Shown here: positions 53,115-64,000 of the stretch, in pieces
Layout: each line of letters begins with the position of its first letter
Position numbering within the stretch: position 1 is the stretch's first letter
Source: Calendula officinalis
Taxonomy: Eukaryota > Streptophyta > Magnoliopsida > Asterales > Asteraceae
Assembly (NCBI GenBank): GCA_963853835.1
Contig: OY970828.1
Span: 59,946,861-60,010,860, forward strand
Reading direction: 5' to 3'
Length of the DNA: 64,000 nucleotides
Program-made: the position numbers and the translations under genes
The notes under the pieces: generated by a model
What the model was told of the DNA's origin: nothing
The model's input: only the letters and a program-made list of their open reading frames with translations
The model's database searches: none

Positions 53115-56100
53115 AGAGAGAGACCTGGTAGTAGCTTGTGTGATTTCGAACTAGAGAAGAAGCTGGAAGCGGTGGACCTAAAAGTTGACAAGATATATAT
53201 TCGTTAAGCATATTACTAATATATTAACAAAATTACATAAACATAATACAATTTGCTATTTTACATATATATCTTTAACTTCTTTGTCAGCCTTTATATA
53301 TTTGTAACATTTAGTTTACATAAGGATTACCTGCAGCATAAGCCCCTCTGCCATCATATCGAACAACTCTACAAAAAATCATAAGAAAATATTAATATTT
53401 AATACAAAAATAAATTAAATTAAACTAAACCTCAAATCTTTTTTATAAAAAGCAAGTATGAATTATGAAAGTGAACCTTGCAAGGCCAGAATCATAAGGA
53501 TCACGAGCAATCTGTACAATTTCAGGTTGATGGTAACTTCTATAAGGTTGAACTTGAGGTAAAACAGCAGTCTGGATGTAGCCACCATGAGACTGGTCGA
53601 CATATCTTGAATAGAGTTGACTTTGACTTTGACTTGTGAAAGCAGGTTTAATGTGATGTTGTCTATAAGGGTTTTGAACTACAGGCTGAACATATCCTGA
53701 ATATGATCGTCTTTGAGTAGTGGAAGTAGGTTCAAGGTATCCAGCATGTGGTTCCTAAAATCAATTAAATAAATATCTATATCTATAAATAATAAATTAT
53801 AAATTATAAAAAAGTAAAACAAAAAAAGGGATTATATTTATACCATTTCCTTTAGGCGTCTTGCAGACAATGAATCATGGCCCATATGATAAGTATTGGA
53901 TTGTGCATATGGATCTATATATCTGGTGTAATCATCATGCTCTCTTCTAATGTGAGTATTATTTTTTGGGATCCTGGAATTATTGTTTTCCCTTGCATGC
54001 ATATTGCCTGAAATTTTAATATTAAAATAATAAAAAGTGTAAATTGGAGATTTTGTCCCGTGGTCTGTTAATTTTTCAAGTTTAGTCCCTACAAATAGTT
54101 AATTGCACCACTTGTCCATGTGGCTTTTTTTTCCAAAACTTCGTCACTAGGCCGTTAAGTTTAACGATCCATCTGATAAGTGAGCATTTGACCCTTTTCA
54201 AATGTACACTTTTAGTCCCTAAATTTATCATTAATTTCATTTTTGGCCTCTGAATTTAAAATTATAATTTTGTTTTTTAAATCTAACCCGTTTATTTTTC
54301 AAGCTCTAGTTTTAAACCAAAAGATGAAGAGAATAAAGACATACCTTTCTGTTTCTTCAAGGGCTTTTTGCCATGAGCATTTCGGCCTTCATTTGTTGAA
54401 ACATTCTTTCTTTTGTTATTTCCTGTTTTTTTACTATTTTGCCCTTCACCGCCACTATTTGGTTTTTTTGAAGTACCTTGATCACAAGCATTCAACTTCT
54501 GCTCAGAAGAAACTTTTCTTTTTCTTTTTATTTTTGATATTTCAGCTTCTTCACCAACTGACGCCTTTTGTTGAGGCTTAACAGCATTCTGAAACAACAG
54601 TTTATTGTTAAAAAATATTTATTGAAAAAGAATATAGAAAATATGGGAACTTTACCTTATTTTTGGAGGATACTTTATTGTTTATTATAGTTTGCTGATT
54701 GTTCATAACACCTTCCATCTCTGATGATTTAGCTTCAGATTTTTTATTACCTTTTTTATTCAAACGTTTATTAGCTTTACCCTTGGCCTTTTGTTGATTC
54801 TTTGCAATGCTCGCGATAATCTGAGACAACAACCATTTTCATATTTCATAAATATAAATATACATACATATACAAACATATATCTATATATTTACCTTTG
54901 TATCACCTTCAAAAGTGGTATTATTGATTCCCTCCACACAAGCGTGAGCACTTTCAGAAGAAGCAAAAGTGATGAATCCAAAATTTAATGGTTTCTTTAT
55001 TTGGCACAATTTGATGTCACTAATCTCACCATACTTATTACCAATCTCCTTAACATTCTCCTCATTCCAATCTTTAGGGACTCCTTCCAAATGTACCCGA
55101 TTAACCTAAAACATCACATATTACTCACCTAAGATGGCGTAACATAAATTGGTGGATCATATGCCCTTAGCAAATAAATAAATAAAAATAAGAGTAAATT
55201 ACACAAATGGTCCTTTAGGTTTGTAAATTATTACATATTTGGTCATTTAGTTTCATAAATTACACTGGTAATCCTTATCTCTGAAACTATTGACACTTTT
55301 GGTCCTTTACCTAAACATAGTTAACTTTTCCCGTCAAACACACGGGTTTTTATGGGTTTCAAATTGGTGAAGGGAAAGGGAAAAGGACAGATTTACCCCC
55401 TCGTGCATCACACCTGACCATATTAGACGGGAAAAATAAACGTCTCTTTTGGTACAGGACCAAACATGTCAATAGTTTCTTGATTAAGGACTATCAGTGT
55501 AATTTATGAAGCTAAAGGACCAAATATGTAATATGGTACAAACCTAAAGGATCATTTTTGTATTTACTCTAAAAATAATAATGAAGTTGAAGAGCTTTTG
55601 GTATCTTACCTGTGACAAATTATCATCACTTGACTGTGCACATTTTCGTGCATAAGAAACTTTAGCACTTCTTTCACGCCCAAAAACCGCATCGGGTTTT
55701 TGAAGGCGTTTAAACGCAGATATTGCATCCGAATGTGTTTTAAATTCCAAAAAAGCAAAACCCCTGTTTTTTTTGCTACGTTTATTATCCTCGGGTAAAT
55801 CTATTGTCTCAAAATGTTCAATTCCATATTCTTTCAGTTGTTGCAACACCTTAAACAACAAAAACATGTTCTCAAATGATTCAAGAAACACAACATATGA
55901 TCACGGTCCACAAATTATGAAACAAATTACTTACTTTTTCTTTGTCCCATGTTCTGCAAATATTTCCCAACTGAAGTACGGTAAATTTATCATGGCTTAC
56001 TCTTACCTTTACTAGTTTGCCCTTAACCTAAGCATGGTATAATAAATTGCTGAGCTGGCAAATAGTGTGAAAATATATAATTTAACTTCTGTAAATTCCA

Positions 56101-57223
56101 AAAAGTAGATACCTCAATTCCATCTTTATGTTCAGAAAGAACGCGATTTGCGTGATCGATAGATGCAAATTGAATGAATGCAAAACCTTTGCTTTTATTT
56201 GTGGTTAACTTTCTCATTATTTTAGTGGATTTCAGCTCCCCAAACTGTTGGAAGACATTAATTAGATCCTCTTCAACTGTATCTTTGTCTAGTTTTCCAA
56301 CATAGATTTCTATTTCTTTATCTTTTTTATTATCAAGTTGAGAATCTTCAACTAATGGTGGATCTTTATCTTTATTTTCTACATCATCTCCCTCAATATC
56401 ATGATCATCATCCACATTCTCCATGGAATTATCTTCAACAGTTAAAGAAATGTTATTTTTGCATGGTGATTTGTTGATGTCAGTTTCTTGAACTGAGATG
56501 ACTTTTGTGATTTCTTCTATTTTCTCATTATTATCATCATTTTTGGCAACTAGAGAATTGTTATTGTCATCAACTTGTACAGCAGTTGTCTCTTTATTAA
56601 CATAATCTATTTCTGCAACATGGTGACAGAAAAACTTATTGCTAATAAAACTGGTATTATCAATTAGCATGCCTCCCATCTTACTTTTTGGCATTTATGA
56701 GGTTATATTATCCCCTCTCTGTTATCTTAATCAGTTTGACTATTAAAAACCTCATATAAAATCGATCAACTAAATAAATAATCAACACAAAAAATCGAAA
56801 CAAAAATCTGTCACCTGCAATTGTCTCCAATTGTGAACCATTGATGGAAATAACTCCCTCCACATTCTCAATTTCCAGTAAATCCTCTTTCTCCTTGTTT
56901 ATACTCTCGTCCTGTTCACCAATCTCAGCATTCGGTTCATTCACCTTGTTTATACTCTCGTCCTGTTCACCAATCTCACCATTCGGTTCATTCACCTCAT
57001 GAATCATTGATTCAGAAGAAAACGCAGCAGCAACAATTTCAGCTGGATTGGAACTATGATTGGATACTTCTTCCGGAATCGATATAACAGGTTCAGTCTC
57101 ATTGACTTTCACATCGTCCACTAATTCAGCTTCTGGTGTCGGTAATTGATGATCATCAAGGGCGGTAGTTGCGTTTGCCTGTGATGATTTTTTGCGCCTA
57201 ACCAACTTTTTTCGAGGAGGCAT
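52283..57223 (-). CDS. Three-RRM nuclear RNA-binding protein (hnRNP Q-like), 12 exons
   Basis: Exons in transcript order: 56815-57223, 56113-56612, 55935-56027, 55610-55849, 54896-55105, 54656-54820, 54345-54588, 53844-54007, 53477-53754, 53331-53368, 53125-53177, 52283-52333. They total 2445 nt (814 residues), in phase throughout. Residues 1-14 are basic (MPPRKKLVRRKK), a likely nuclear signal, followed by a long acidic region with a 17-residue tandem repeat. RRM1 starts at EIYVGKLDKDTVEEDL with RNP1-like KGFAFIQF. RRM2 starts at FTVLQLGNICRTWDKEKV with RNRGFAFLEF split across codons. RRM3 starts at NRVHLEGVPKDWNEENV with LNFGFITFAS. A Lys-rich region with several nuclear-signal-like KRKRK runs and a Tyr/Gln/Gly-rich tail (ending GGYDSQRTYY) follow. 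The order acidic-RRM-RRM-RRM-basic fits hnRNP Q/LIF2-like proteins acting in RNA processing or chromatin. I believe the closest Arabidopsis match is AT2G44710 but could not test it. Introns carry at least two MITEs. Confidence 0.88.
52454..52938. mobile_element. Mutator-like MITE in the last intron of the RRM gene
   Basis: 485 bp with inverted arms of about 200 bp. It starts GAGTAAACTACATTGATGG and ends with the inverse CAATGTAATTTACTC. TTAAATTAA is repeated exactly at 52445-52453 and 52939-52947. It lies in the intron 52334-53124. Confidence 0.92.
53072..53124. repeat. TA, TG and AG microsatellite next to a splice donor
   Basis: (TA)n followed by (TG)n and (AG)n, running up to the donor of exon 11 (exon ends 53125 on the minus strand). 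Confidence 0.85.
54015..54300. repeat. One-sided Mutator-like end in an RRM-gene intron
   Basis: Phrases such as GGAGATTTTGTCCCGTGG and AGTCCCTACAAATAG, and TTAGTCCCTAAATTTATCA, have the wording of the GTCC-type terminal repeats seen at 52454 and 55192, but no inverted partner or target duplication is visible. Probably a truncated copy. Confidence 0.35.
55192..55569. mobile_element. Mutator-like MITE in intron 4 of the RRM gene
   Basis: 378 bp. Left GAGTAAATTACACAAATGG, right the diverged inverse ending TTTACTC. Exact TAAAAATAA at 55183-55191 and 55570-55578. It lies between exons 4 and 5. Confidence 0.92.
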
Positions 57224-58518
57224 GTTTTATGTGGATTGATATGCAACAGATTGTTTGAGAGGGTTAGGGTTGTTGAAGTTACGGCAATGGATCGATCGAA
57301 AGAGAAGAGAGGTAGAAAAGGAGTAAAAAAAAAAGGAGGGTTCTTGTTAATGACCGCCTGTCAATAAGCCCATTAAAATTTGTAAATTAATCAACAACGG
57401 CTGCTCCTGTATTTTAGGTATCAATCATCCGGTAATAAAAGTACAATATTTTAATGCATGTTATTGATAGCCTAAGGGCTGTCATTAGCAAAACCCAAAA
57501 AAGAATGGGGCACAATATCCAACTTCAGGAAACGGAATAGGCTTTTAATTTTAGGAGGCGGCAGGAACAAAGTTTTTGAACCCGGTTCGACAAGCCAATT
57601 ACTGTAAAATAAAAGTAGGATGGGTCTAATCGATCAGACTTCTAACCGGATGAATTAATTGCCAACTCAGTCGGACCGGTGATTACTGGACTTAAGTCGT
57701 GTCTTGTCTTTTTTTAATCTCACTTTTTTTTATTAAAGTGAATATTTTGTATCAGTTTTAATACAATTTTTTAAGGTTTATTTTAATTTGTATGTTTTGA
57801 TGTTTGAAATATCGAGTTTCTAGTTGAATGTTAATTGTTTCATATAATTTTTTATATAAATACGAACTCAAAGTTGTTAAATTTTGTTGGAAAAATAGTT
57901 TATGTCATCTTTTAGATTTGATATAATATTTGTTTGCATTTATATACCTTTTATATAATTAATTTAACATAAACACTCAAAAGTTTTGTAATTCGGTCCC
58001 ACCGGCCGTGTTAACTGGTCCAACCATTTATAGAGCATCGACGGTTCAATTTCGAGTTTTAAAACATTTGTAGGAACTAGTACATTAATTACCCTTATAT
58101 ACAATAGGCATTCACATGGTACTGTTCATAAAAAGTTTTCATTTTACCCCCTAGAGTTTTGTTTTAGTCAAAAGTCAATATCATAAGCTAGTTAAATTAT
58201 GCTCCTTCTATTTTTATGTTACTTAAATTTGACCTTTAATTTTGGTGTTTAATATCAAAGAAGTTTTATTTCTTCAAAATTATATATTTTTTATATCGCG
58301 CTGCAACGCGCGGGTCAATAATTTACTCGTTAATAACATTTTTACAGTTAAAGTCTATAAATTAGAATATCTTTTATTTTATGAATTTGTTTAACTTATG
58401 CTCTAACGATATGAGATAAAAATATTAATTGAATACGTATTTTCTACCATATTGAAAAACACATTAAATAAAATCTAACTTTATAACCATTGAAAACAAT
58501 TTTCAATATAAATAATAA
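57224..58518. other. Intergenic; includes the RRM-gene promoter
   Basis: The first 150 bp or so is the 5' UTR/promoter of the RRM gene. 57452-57495 is a partial copy of the MITE family at 4338 (TAGCCTAAGGGCTGTCATTA). Around 57570-57690 and 57990-58060, GGTTCGAC and GGACCGGT-like phrases suggest an old MITE, unresolved. CGCTGCAACGCGCGGGT near 58297 is a motif often met in plant repeats. Confidence 0.4.
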
Positions 58519-58947
58519 GGGATAATTTCTTTTATATCCTTGTAAAACTCATTAGTTGTTTTTATATCCTTCTTAAATTCATAAATTATCTTTATATCCT
58601 TTTAAACTTTATAATTACCTTTATATCCTTCGAAACCCTTAAAACTCTTTTTTATGTCCAAAAACCTATTTTATTATTTATTAAATCATGATAATATCAA
58701 TAATACAGATAAATAAACATGATTTCTAATACATAATCAACATATATATTGCATACTTAGTTAATAATTAATAATATTATAATGATTTAATAAATATTAA
58801 AATAGGTTTTTGGACATAAAAGAGAGTTTTAAATATTTAGAAGGATATAGATGCAATTGCAAAGTTTAGAAAGATATATAAATAATTTATAAATTTGAGA
58901 AGGATATGAATACAATTAATGTACAATGATATAAAAAAAATTATCCC
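58519..58947. mobile_element. Mutator-like MITE, 9-bp target duplication
   Basis: 429 bp; left GGGATAATTTC, right the inverse AAATTATCCC. Arms of about 180 bp repeat TTTATATCCTT and its complement. Exact AAATAATAA at 58510-58518 and 58948-58956. Confidence 0.9.
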
Positions 58948-58956
58948 AAATAATAA

Positions 58957-59206
58957 TTATAACTTCAACTAACTAACATTTGTTGTCTTATACCATTACC
59001 GTTAGTACTTGAGTTATAAAAACAACAAATTGCATCGATAAACCCTCCACAACCGCAACTACCACCACGTTCCACCACCGTACCACGACTAGTATAACTA
59101 TACTGTCATTGTTATGATTGGCTTATTGCAACTATTGATTCCGCCTTCAACTAAACGAGTGGTAGATTTTAGTTCCTTCTTATCCAATTTGTATCGGATC
59201 TTAATC
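58957..59206. other. Intergenic
   Basis: Nothing recognised. A CCACCACCGTACCACGAC-like patch near 59070 is low complexity. Confidence 0.4.
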
Positions 59207-59215
59207 ACTTAAAAT

Positions 59216-60267
59216 TGAGTAAATTACTTTCATGTGGTTTGCCACTTATTACAGCCACAATTCCCGATCTTCATTTATTACACTGAAAATCCCTGGTGTA
59301 TTCAATTTGTTACACCCGACGTCCCTCTGTCAAACGGACGTCAAAAACTTCCTTTAAGTGACCCATGTGCACCTCACATGATGGGCAAAATCGTAATATC
59401 CCTTCCCCTTTTAAATAGTAAATTACACGGAAGGTCCTTGTGGTTTGCCACTTATTACAGCCACAGTCCCTGAACTTCATTTATTACATCGAAAATCCCT
59501 GGTGTATTCAATTTGTTACACCCGACGTCCCTCTGTCAAACAGACGTCTAAATGATCTGTTAAGTGGCCCATGTGCACCTCACATGATTGGCACAATGGT
59601 AATGCTCTGTAAATAAGTGATCATGATGTTCGGTAAGCAAAAAATTTAAGAAAATCACAAATAAACAAAACACATATTGTACAGTTTATTGCAGTTGTTT
59701 TCTTCATCATCCGTACCTCGTTCACTAATCGATTAGCCCACCATTGTTGGAAAAGAAAGGTTTTTTGAAGAACAAATATAGTGGAGAGAAGAGAGGGAAA
59801 AATGAAAGGGAATAAGTGAAGGGACGGCTGGTGTAAATTGTGGAACATACTTTTGAGGGGGGGGGGGATGGGATAATTACCATTATTCCCATTATGTAAG
59901 GTGCACATGAGTCACTTAACATATCTTTTAGACGTCCGTTTGATTGGGGCGTTGGGTGTAACAAATTGAATACACCAGGGACTTCCGGTATAATAAACGA
60001 AGTTCAGGGACTGTGGATGTAATATGTGGCAAACCACAGGGACCTTCCATGTAATTTACTCTTTAAAAGGGGAAGTGAAATTACGATTTTGCCCATCATG
60101 TGAGGTGCACATGGGCCACTTAACGGAAGTTTTAGACGTCCGTTTGACAGAGGGACGCCGGGTGTAACAAATTGAATACATCAGGAAATTCCAATTTAAT
60201 AAATGAAGATCAGAGACTATAGCTGTAATAAGTGACAAACCATAAAGACCTTCCGTGTAATTTACTC
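59216..60267. mobile_element. Mutator-like MITE with doubled terminal repeats (copy 2)
   Basis: 1052 bp. Outer ends GAGTAAATTAC and GTAATTTACTC, inner ends of the same sequence at about 59416 and 60061, and the central CCCACCATTGTTGGAAAAG also present in copy 1. Exact ACTTAAAAT at 59207-59215 and 60268-60276. The central hairpin is less complete than in copy 1, with a G run at about 59858-59868. Confidence 0.88.
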
Positions 60268-60405
60268 ACTTAAAATATATTATAGGAAAATGGTACTTAA
60301 ATTTAGAGGATCGCATTTTTTGTTGGCTTATTAGTTATTAGAGCATGAATTAAAAGTTAGAGCATCACATTTTTAGTGGGCTTATTTTATTTTAGTCTAA
60401 ACATA

Positions 60406-60510
60406 GGCCCAAACTACTTTTATGGGTATATTGCTACAAAATATGGGCCTGATAAATAAGCACATAATCGACCGGAACATTCACTGCGTTTTATCGAGGG
60501 TTTTAGGGTT
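60406..60510 (+). promoter_or_regulatory. EBP2 promoter: site II elements and telo-box
   Basis: GGCCCA (60406-60411), TGGGCC (60444-60449) and TTAGGGTT, a telo-box in reverse (60503-60510). The combination of site II and telo-box is typical of plant ribosome-biogenesis gene promoters, in agreement with the EBP2 gene downstream. Confidence 0.7.
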
Positions 60511-61382
60511 CGGACATCTTAGCCTCTGTCTACCATTTTTTCAAGGTGAGTTCTTTAATCCCCGAAATTTCAATGATATATCTATGCAATCAGCTAATGA
60601 ATACTTTGAATGCTGATGTAGTTATAGTAATTTTTAAACTAAACCTTCGTTACGTTTTTTGTTCCTATAAGTTTAGGGTTTAATTGAAAATTTAACGACT
60701 CTGTTTCTCGATTCAAGGTTGCTTTTGCATGAATTTTTTTTCCGGAATTTTCATTGATTTATATGTGTAGTTTGCTAACTTGTAACAGTATTGTGGAACA
60801 AAATTGCGATTTTTGTTCGTTTCATTCTGTTTTTTAAGTTAGGGTTTCGTGCACGCCTGAGTCATTTAAATCATTATCTAGGTTTTCATACGACAGTTGT
60901 TTAAAGTTTCATATTCCTTGTTGTAGTTGTTGAATTCGCTCTAGAAGTAGCTGATAAATTTAGAGAGACTGAGGGGGTGTTTGGGAAAGCTTATTTAAAG
61001 GTGCTTATGGCTTATGAGCTTATATAAGCCTTAATAATCCCTTTGAAAAGGGATTATTAAGGCTTATATAAGCTCATAAGCCATAAGCACCTTTAAATAA
61101 GCTTTCCCAAACACCCCCTGAATGACCTTTTTGTAATTGTGATTAGCTATGAAGTTATTTGGATTATTAAGTTATGTAGCTATTTGTGTAGGATTACAAA
61201 AGTGCGCATTTAAATAAATGCTTTTTGATATAAAAATCAGCAAGCTGAGATAACTGTTCCTGTTATGTAAAAGTATGATAAAAATTGGTATTTTTTTTCC
61301 ATTAGCTGAATATGATTCTTACTTTTATGGTAAAAAGTTTGTTGATTTACAATTTCTTGGTACATTCTTCACAGATTACTAA
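60490..61382 (+). other. EBP2 5' UTR with an 829-bp intron
   Basis: A non-coding first exon of unknown start ends at TTCAAG (60545) with donor GTGAGT. The acceptor CTTCACAG ends at 61374, eight bases before the start codon. The intron contains the perfect Tourist hairpin at 60973-61118. Leader introns of this kind often raise expression in plants. Confidence 0.75.
60973..61118. mobile_element. Perfect-palindrome Tourist MITE, TGA target duplication
   Basis: 146 bp. The left arm from GGGGGTGTTTGGGAAAGC is matched base for base by the inverted right arm around a loop of one or two bases (CTTTGAAAAG centre). TGA at 60970-60972 and 61119-61121. No mismatch noticed in about 70 bp of stem, so it is probably a recent insertion. 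Confidence 0.93.
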
Positions 61383-62315
61383 ATGGCTGTAAAAAAACCT
61401 TCACCAAAGTTGTTGCAAGAGACATTACCAGAAGATCTTGATATGGATCCTTCTGAATCTGAACAAGAAACAGAATCAGACCCTGAATCTGACTCAGATT
61501 CAGAATCAGAAGGCGGTGAAGATATAAAATTAGCTGAACCATCAAAAACCGCCATCTACAACAAAGAAGCAATACTCGATAAACTCGGTGACATCAGCTG
61601 GCCCGAAGATATTGAATGGACACATAAACTATCACTCGATATCAAACAAGAGCAAGAAATTGATGTTAATGATGACTTAAACCGAGAGCTCGCTTTCTAC
61701 ACTCAAGCCCTAGAAGGGACAAGGCAAGCTTTTGTCAAATTTGAGACAACGGGCCTACCGTTTCTCCGGCCCGTTGACTATTATGCTGAAATGGTCAAAA
61801 CTGACAGCCACATGGAGAAAATTAAGGGGCGGCTTTTATCTGAAAAGAGGAGAATTGAGGAAGCTGAAGAGAGGAGAAAAGCTAGAGATAATAAAAAGAA
61901 GGCTAAAGAAGTACAGGCCCAAAAGCAAAAGGAACGGGTCAAACAGAAGAAAGATGAAATTGAATCGGTTAAAAAATGGAGAAAACAGAGGCAACAGAGC
62001 GGGTTTCCGGGTGGTGAGAAAGATGGTGATATGGGCTTGCCATTTGAAGGTGGAAAAGAGTCTGATAAATCAAGAAATAACAAACGGGCTGGAATTAACC
62101 CGTGGGACCGGTCTGGTGGGAAAGGAAAACAGAGTGGTGGAAAAGACCAAAAAGACGGGAATGGTAAAAGGAAAAGTAGGGAATTTAAGGATTCGAAATA
62201 TGGGTTTGGGGGAAAGAAGGGTATGAAGAAACAGAACACTGCTGAAACGACTAATGATTTTAAAGGGTTTAATAAAAGTGATTCCTTCCAAAACAAGAAA
62301 AGAAAGAAGTTTTGA
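61383..62315 (+). CDS. EBP2: rRNA-processing protein EBP2, 310 aa
   Basis: A nucleolar protein needed for maturation of 27S pre-rRNA and 60S subunit assembly. One coding exon. The N-terminus is acidic (residues about 18-50, EDLDMDPSESEQETESDPES). The Ebp2 domain follows: GDISWPEDIEWTHKLSLDI, DDLNRELAFYTQALEGTRQA, FLRPVDYYAEMVKTDSHMEKI. Then come a long charged coiled-coil helix (about 145-205, rich in Lys, Glu and Arg) and a Gly/Lys-rich basic tail with AGINPWDRS, KYGFGGKKG and a final KKRKKF nuclear/nucleolar signal. Length matches the family (about 290-310 in plants). The start is ATG 61383, just after the UTR intron acceptor. Site II and telo-box motifs upstream agree with the role. Confidence 0.95.
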   Translation: MAVKKPSPKLLQETLPEDLDMDPSESEQETESDPESDSDSESEGGEDIKLAEPSKTAIYNKEAILDKLGDISWPEDIEWTHKLSLDIKQEQEIDVNDDLNRELAFYTQALEGTRQAFVKFETTGLPFLRPVDYYAEMVKTDSHMEKIKGRLLSEKRRIEEAEERRKARDNKKKAKEVQAQKQKERVKQKKDEIESVKKWRKQRQQSGFPGGEKDGDMGLPFEGGKESDKSRNNKRAGINPWDRSGGKGKQSGGKDQKDGNGKRKSREFKDSKYGFGGKKGMKKQNTAETTNDFKGFNKSDSFQNKKRKKF

Positions 62316-63384
62316 TTTCATCAATTTTGTTTTGTTTCAGGTCAGATTGTTGTTTTGTTTTAATATTTCTAGTTTTTGTTTTTGTTTTTGTTTTTGTTTC
62401 TGTTAAAGTTTTAGTTTTGATTACCGAGTATCTTGAAATTACGTACAATTATGAAATTTAATATTTTTCGGTGAACAAAACTGTTGTTACTTTGTATTTT
62501 TACTGCTTTATCAATTCATATAATGATTATTCATATTGCTGCTATAACTTGCATGAAATTGGAAGTTGTATAGTGTGTTATGATGTTTGTATGATTAAGT
62601 GACGTCGTTTTTATGTATGCCTAAATAACCTATTTGTGAAAAAAAATCAAAGATAGGTGGTTGAAAAAGTCAACCTGTAGGTACTGCCACTCTACTCTAT
62701 ATTGCCAACGTGGATACAAGCCCATCTATACTTTTCATGTCTTAACAAACCCATTTAGTTTAATTTATGAAATATCAAGCCGCATCTTCCAATTTTGTCG
62801 TGTATTTAGAAAATTATGTTGCTTTTTGTAGCTTGTCTTATTAATATTACAAGATATTATGTATCAAATTTTTCTGAAATTAGTCATTTTCACTTATGAA
62901 ATACATTCCTATCGACATGTGAGTGGTATATTAGACTGATGTTAATGGTTACCATTAGTAAACCAATGTCATTAGCACGCCACCTTCAGTAGCTCCATCG
63001 GCTGAAGAGGCAAAGGGGTGTTTTATGGGTATTAGTATTTTTGTATAATTTTATGTATAAAATATTTAATGAAGGGTATTGTGAATGATTGTGTCAGTTG
63101 TGTTAGCTAATGTAACATTGGTTTGTCAAAAACCGAAGTATTAGTAGTGACAATGGTTGAAAGTGCGTAAGTTGTAGTCTTTATATTTCAAAGAAAAAAT
63201 GGAATATTATTGTTATAATGATATTTTAATGTCTTTAATCATGTTTAGAACTAATTGCTTAAGAAAAGTTAAAACGATTTAATCCAACTAAGCTGACTCA
63301 TTTGGCTCACCAACTAATCTGATAAAACTAATAAGGTATCTAATTGTTTGAAATGAAGTCTTTTTTAATGTCGATAGTCAACCC
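62316..63384. other. Intergenic between EBP2 and the DUF761 gene
   Basis: The first 200 bp or so is the EBP2 3' UTR, with a T-rich GTTTTTGTTTTT run near 62370-62400. The rest is AT-rich with no gene or clear repeat. Confidence 0.4.
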
Positions 63385-63495
63385 TTGTTAGGTTTCACAC
63401 CACACCTTAATTATCTAAAACAAAAAGCTTACACAACACAAATCTTAGTCTTTCTTCCTTATAAATTCATCATCTCCCCAAACAAACACCAACCC

Positions 63496-63496
<1 letters not shown>

Positions 63497-63545
<49 letters not shown>

Positions 63546-63550
63546 AACAC
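63497..63550. repeat. (CT)n(CA)n microsatellite in the 5' leader
   Basis: About 16 CT units followed by about 6 CA units, 9-60 bp before the start codon of the DUF761 gene. TTATAAA near 63459 could be its TATA box, in which case the microsatellite is within the 5' UTR. Confidence 0.85.
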
Positions 63551-63558
63551 AAAGAAAC

Positions 63559-63954
63559 ATGTTTGAATTTACATATGAATTGATCACGGTTGTTGCTTCA
63601 AACCCACACCTTATATTTCTCTTATGCAACTTGATCATAGTCATTCTCATTCTTGTAAGCTTCGAACCCACTCCAAATTATGTTCATAAACACACCGCTA
63701 CTCCAATTCCTCCACCACCGCAAACTGCCGCCAATGAATACAAAACCACCACTCCAAAAGCACTACTTGAAGAGACTACCGCCAATGTGTTGATAGATGT
63801 TGACCAACTGTCATATGATTGCAATTTATCGGTTGATGAAGAAGACGAGGACTTGCAGGATGATGAACTCAGAAAAAGAGTTGAAGAATTCATTGACAAG
63901 ATTAATAAAGGTTGGAAGGCTGAAAAAATGAGCTTAACTTCAGTGACTTTTTAA
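63559..63954 (+). CDS. DUF761 domain protein, 131 aa, one membrane segment
   Basis: A small plant-specific protein. The N-terminus has one hydrophobic segment (residues about 17-35, NPHLIFLLCNLIIVILILV). A Pro/Thr-rich linker follows, then an acidic region (SVDEEDEDLQDDE) and the C-terminal DUF761 motif (DELRKRVEEFIDKINKGWKAEK). The family ('cotton fibre expressed' proteins) has no firm biochemical role. ATG 63559 (AAACATGTT) was chosen because it precedes the membrane segment directly; the longer reading frame upstream runs through the microsatellite leader. It appears complete, ending TTT TAA at 63954. Confidence 0.85.
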   Translation: MFEFTYELITVVASNPHLIFLLCNLIIVILILVSFEPTPNYVHKHTATPIPPPPQTAANEYKTTTPKALLEETTANVLIDVDQLSYDCNLSVDEEDEDLQDDELRKRVEEFIDKINKGWKAEKMSLTSVTF

Positions 63955-64000
63955 GGTCATGGATTGAAGTCATAGTCAAAGTCAACTCTAAACCAATGTG

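Noticed and set aside
61781..62324. Minus-strand frames over EBP2
   Set aside because: Shadows of the real gene on the other strand.

Overview
The window is plant nuclear DNA, and certainly eudicot-like: intron-rich genes with GT-AG introns, a plant elongator tRNA-Met that carries the typical short intron, plant-only families (EXORDIUM-like, DUF761, LPA2, HIR), LTR retrotransposons primed by initiator tRNA-Met, and very dense MITEs. An asterid, perhaps Asteraceae, is my guess from the general look of the repeats; the sequence does not prove it.

Layout. 210-4017 (+) holds a complete 17-exon mitochondrial intermediate peptidase gene. 5592-6756 (+) is a decayed copy of the photosystem II assembly factor LPA2. 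As I recall, Arabidopsis LPA2 lies next to the same peptidase gene, so this looks like old microsynteny with one partner broken here. 9.5-14.1 kb is repeat-rich, with hAT, Harbinger and Stowaway MITEs and a 2.6-kb Copia deletion derivative with identical LTRs. 14312-28559 is one PIF/Harbinger transposon (TTA duplication on both sides). It is split by a complete Ty3/Gypsy chromovirus (14855-23117, ATTAT duplication, 1536-residue polyprotein) and by a second, antisense, truncated relative (about 23361-28062).

29939-30979 (-) is an intronless EXORDIUM-like gene. 31-38 kb is a MITE graveyard with a Mutator-like element, two hAT MITEs, a tRNA-derived SINE, an element sitting in a TA microsatellite and an eroded Gypsy reverse transcriptase. 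39064-40964 (-) is the methylosome subunit pICln in seven exons. 44905-45342 (-) is a CML13/14-type calmodulin-like protein. 48301-49447 (+) is an HIR/SPFH gene that appears to have lost one exon. 49782-49865 (+) is tRNA-Met. 52283-57223 (-) is a 12-exon nuclear protein with three RRM domains. 61383-62315 (+) is the rRNA-processing protein EBP2, with a 5' UTR intron. 63559-63954 (+) is a small DUF761 membrane protein.

The genes are unrelated housekeeping or signalling loci and do not form a pathway. The most striking feature is the number of non-autonomous DNA transposons whose target-site duplications can still be read: 9-bp Mutator-like, 8-bp hAT, TA Stowaway, and TTA/TAA/TGA Harbinger. Several sit in introns, and several are nested in one another. 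Exon limits were derived by eye from splice sites and reading frame. In all multi-exon gene models given as intact, the summed exon length is divisible by three.
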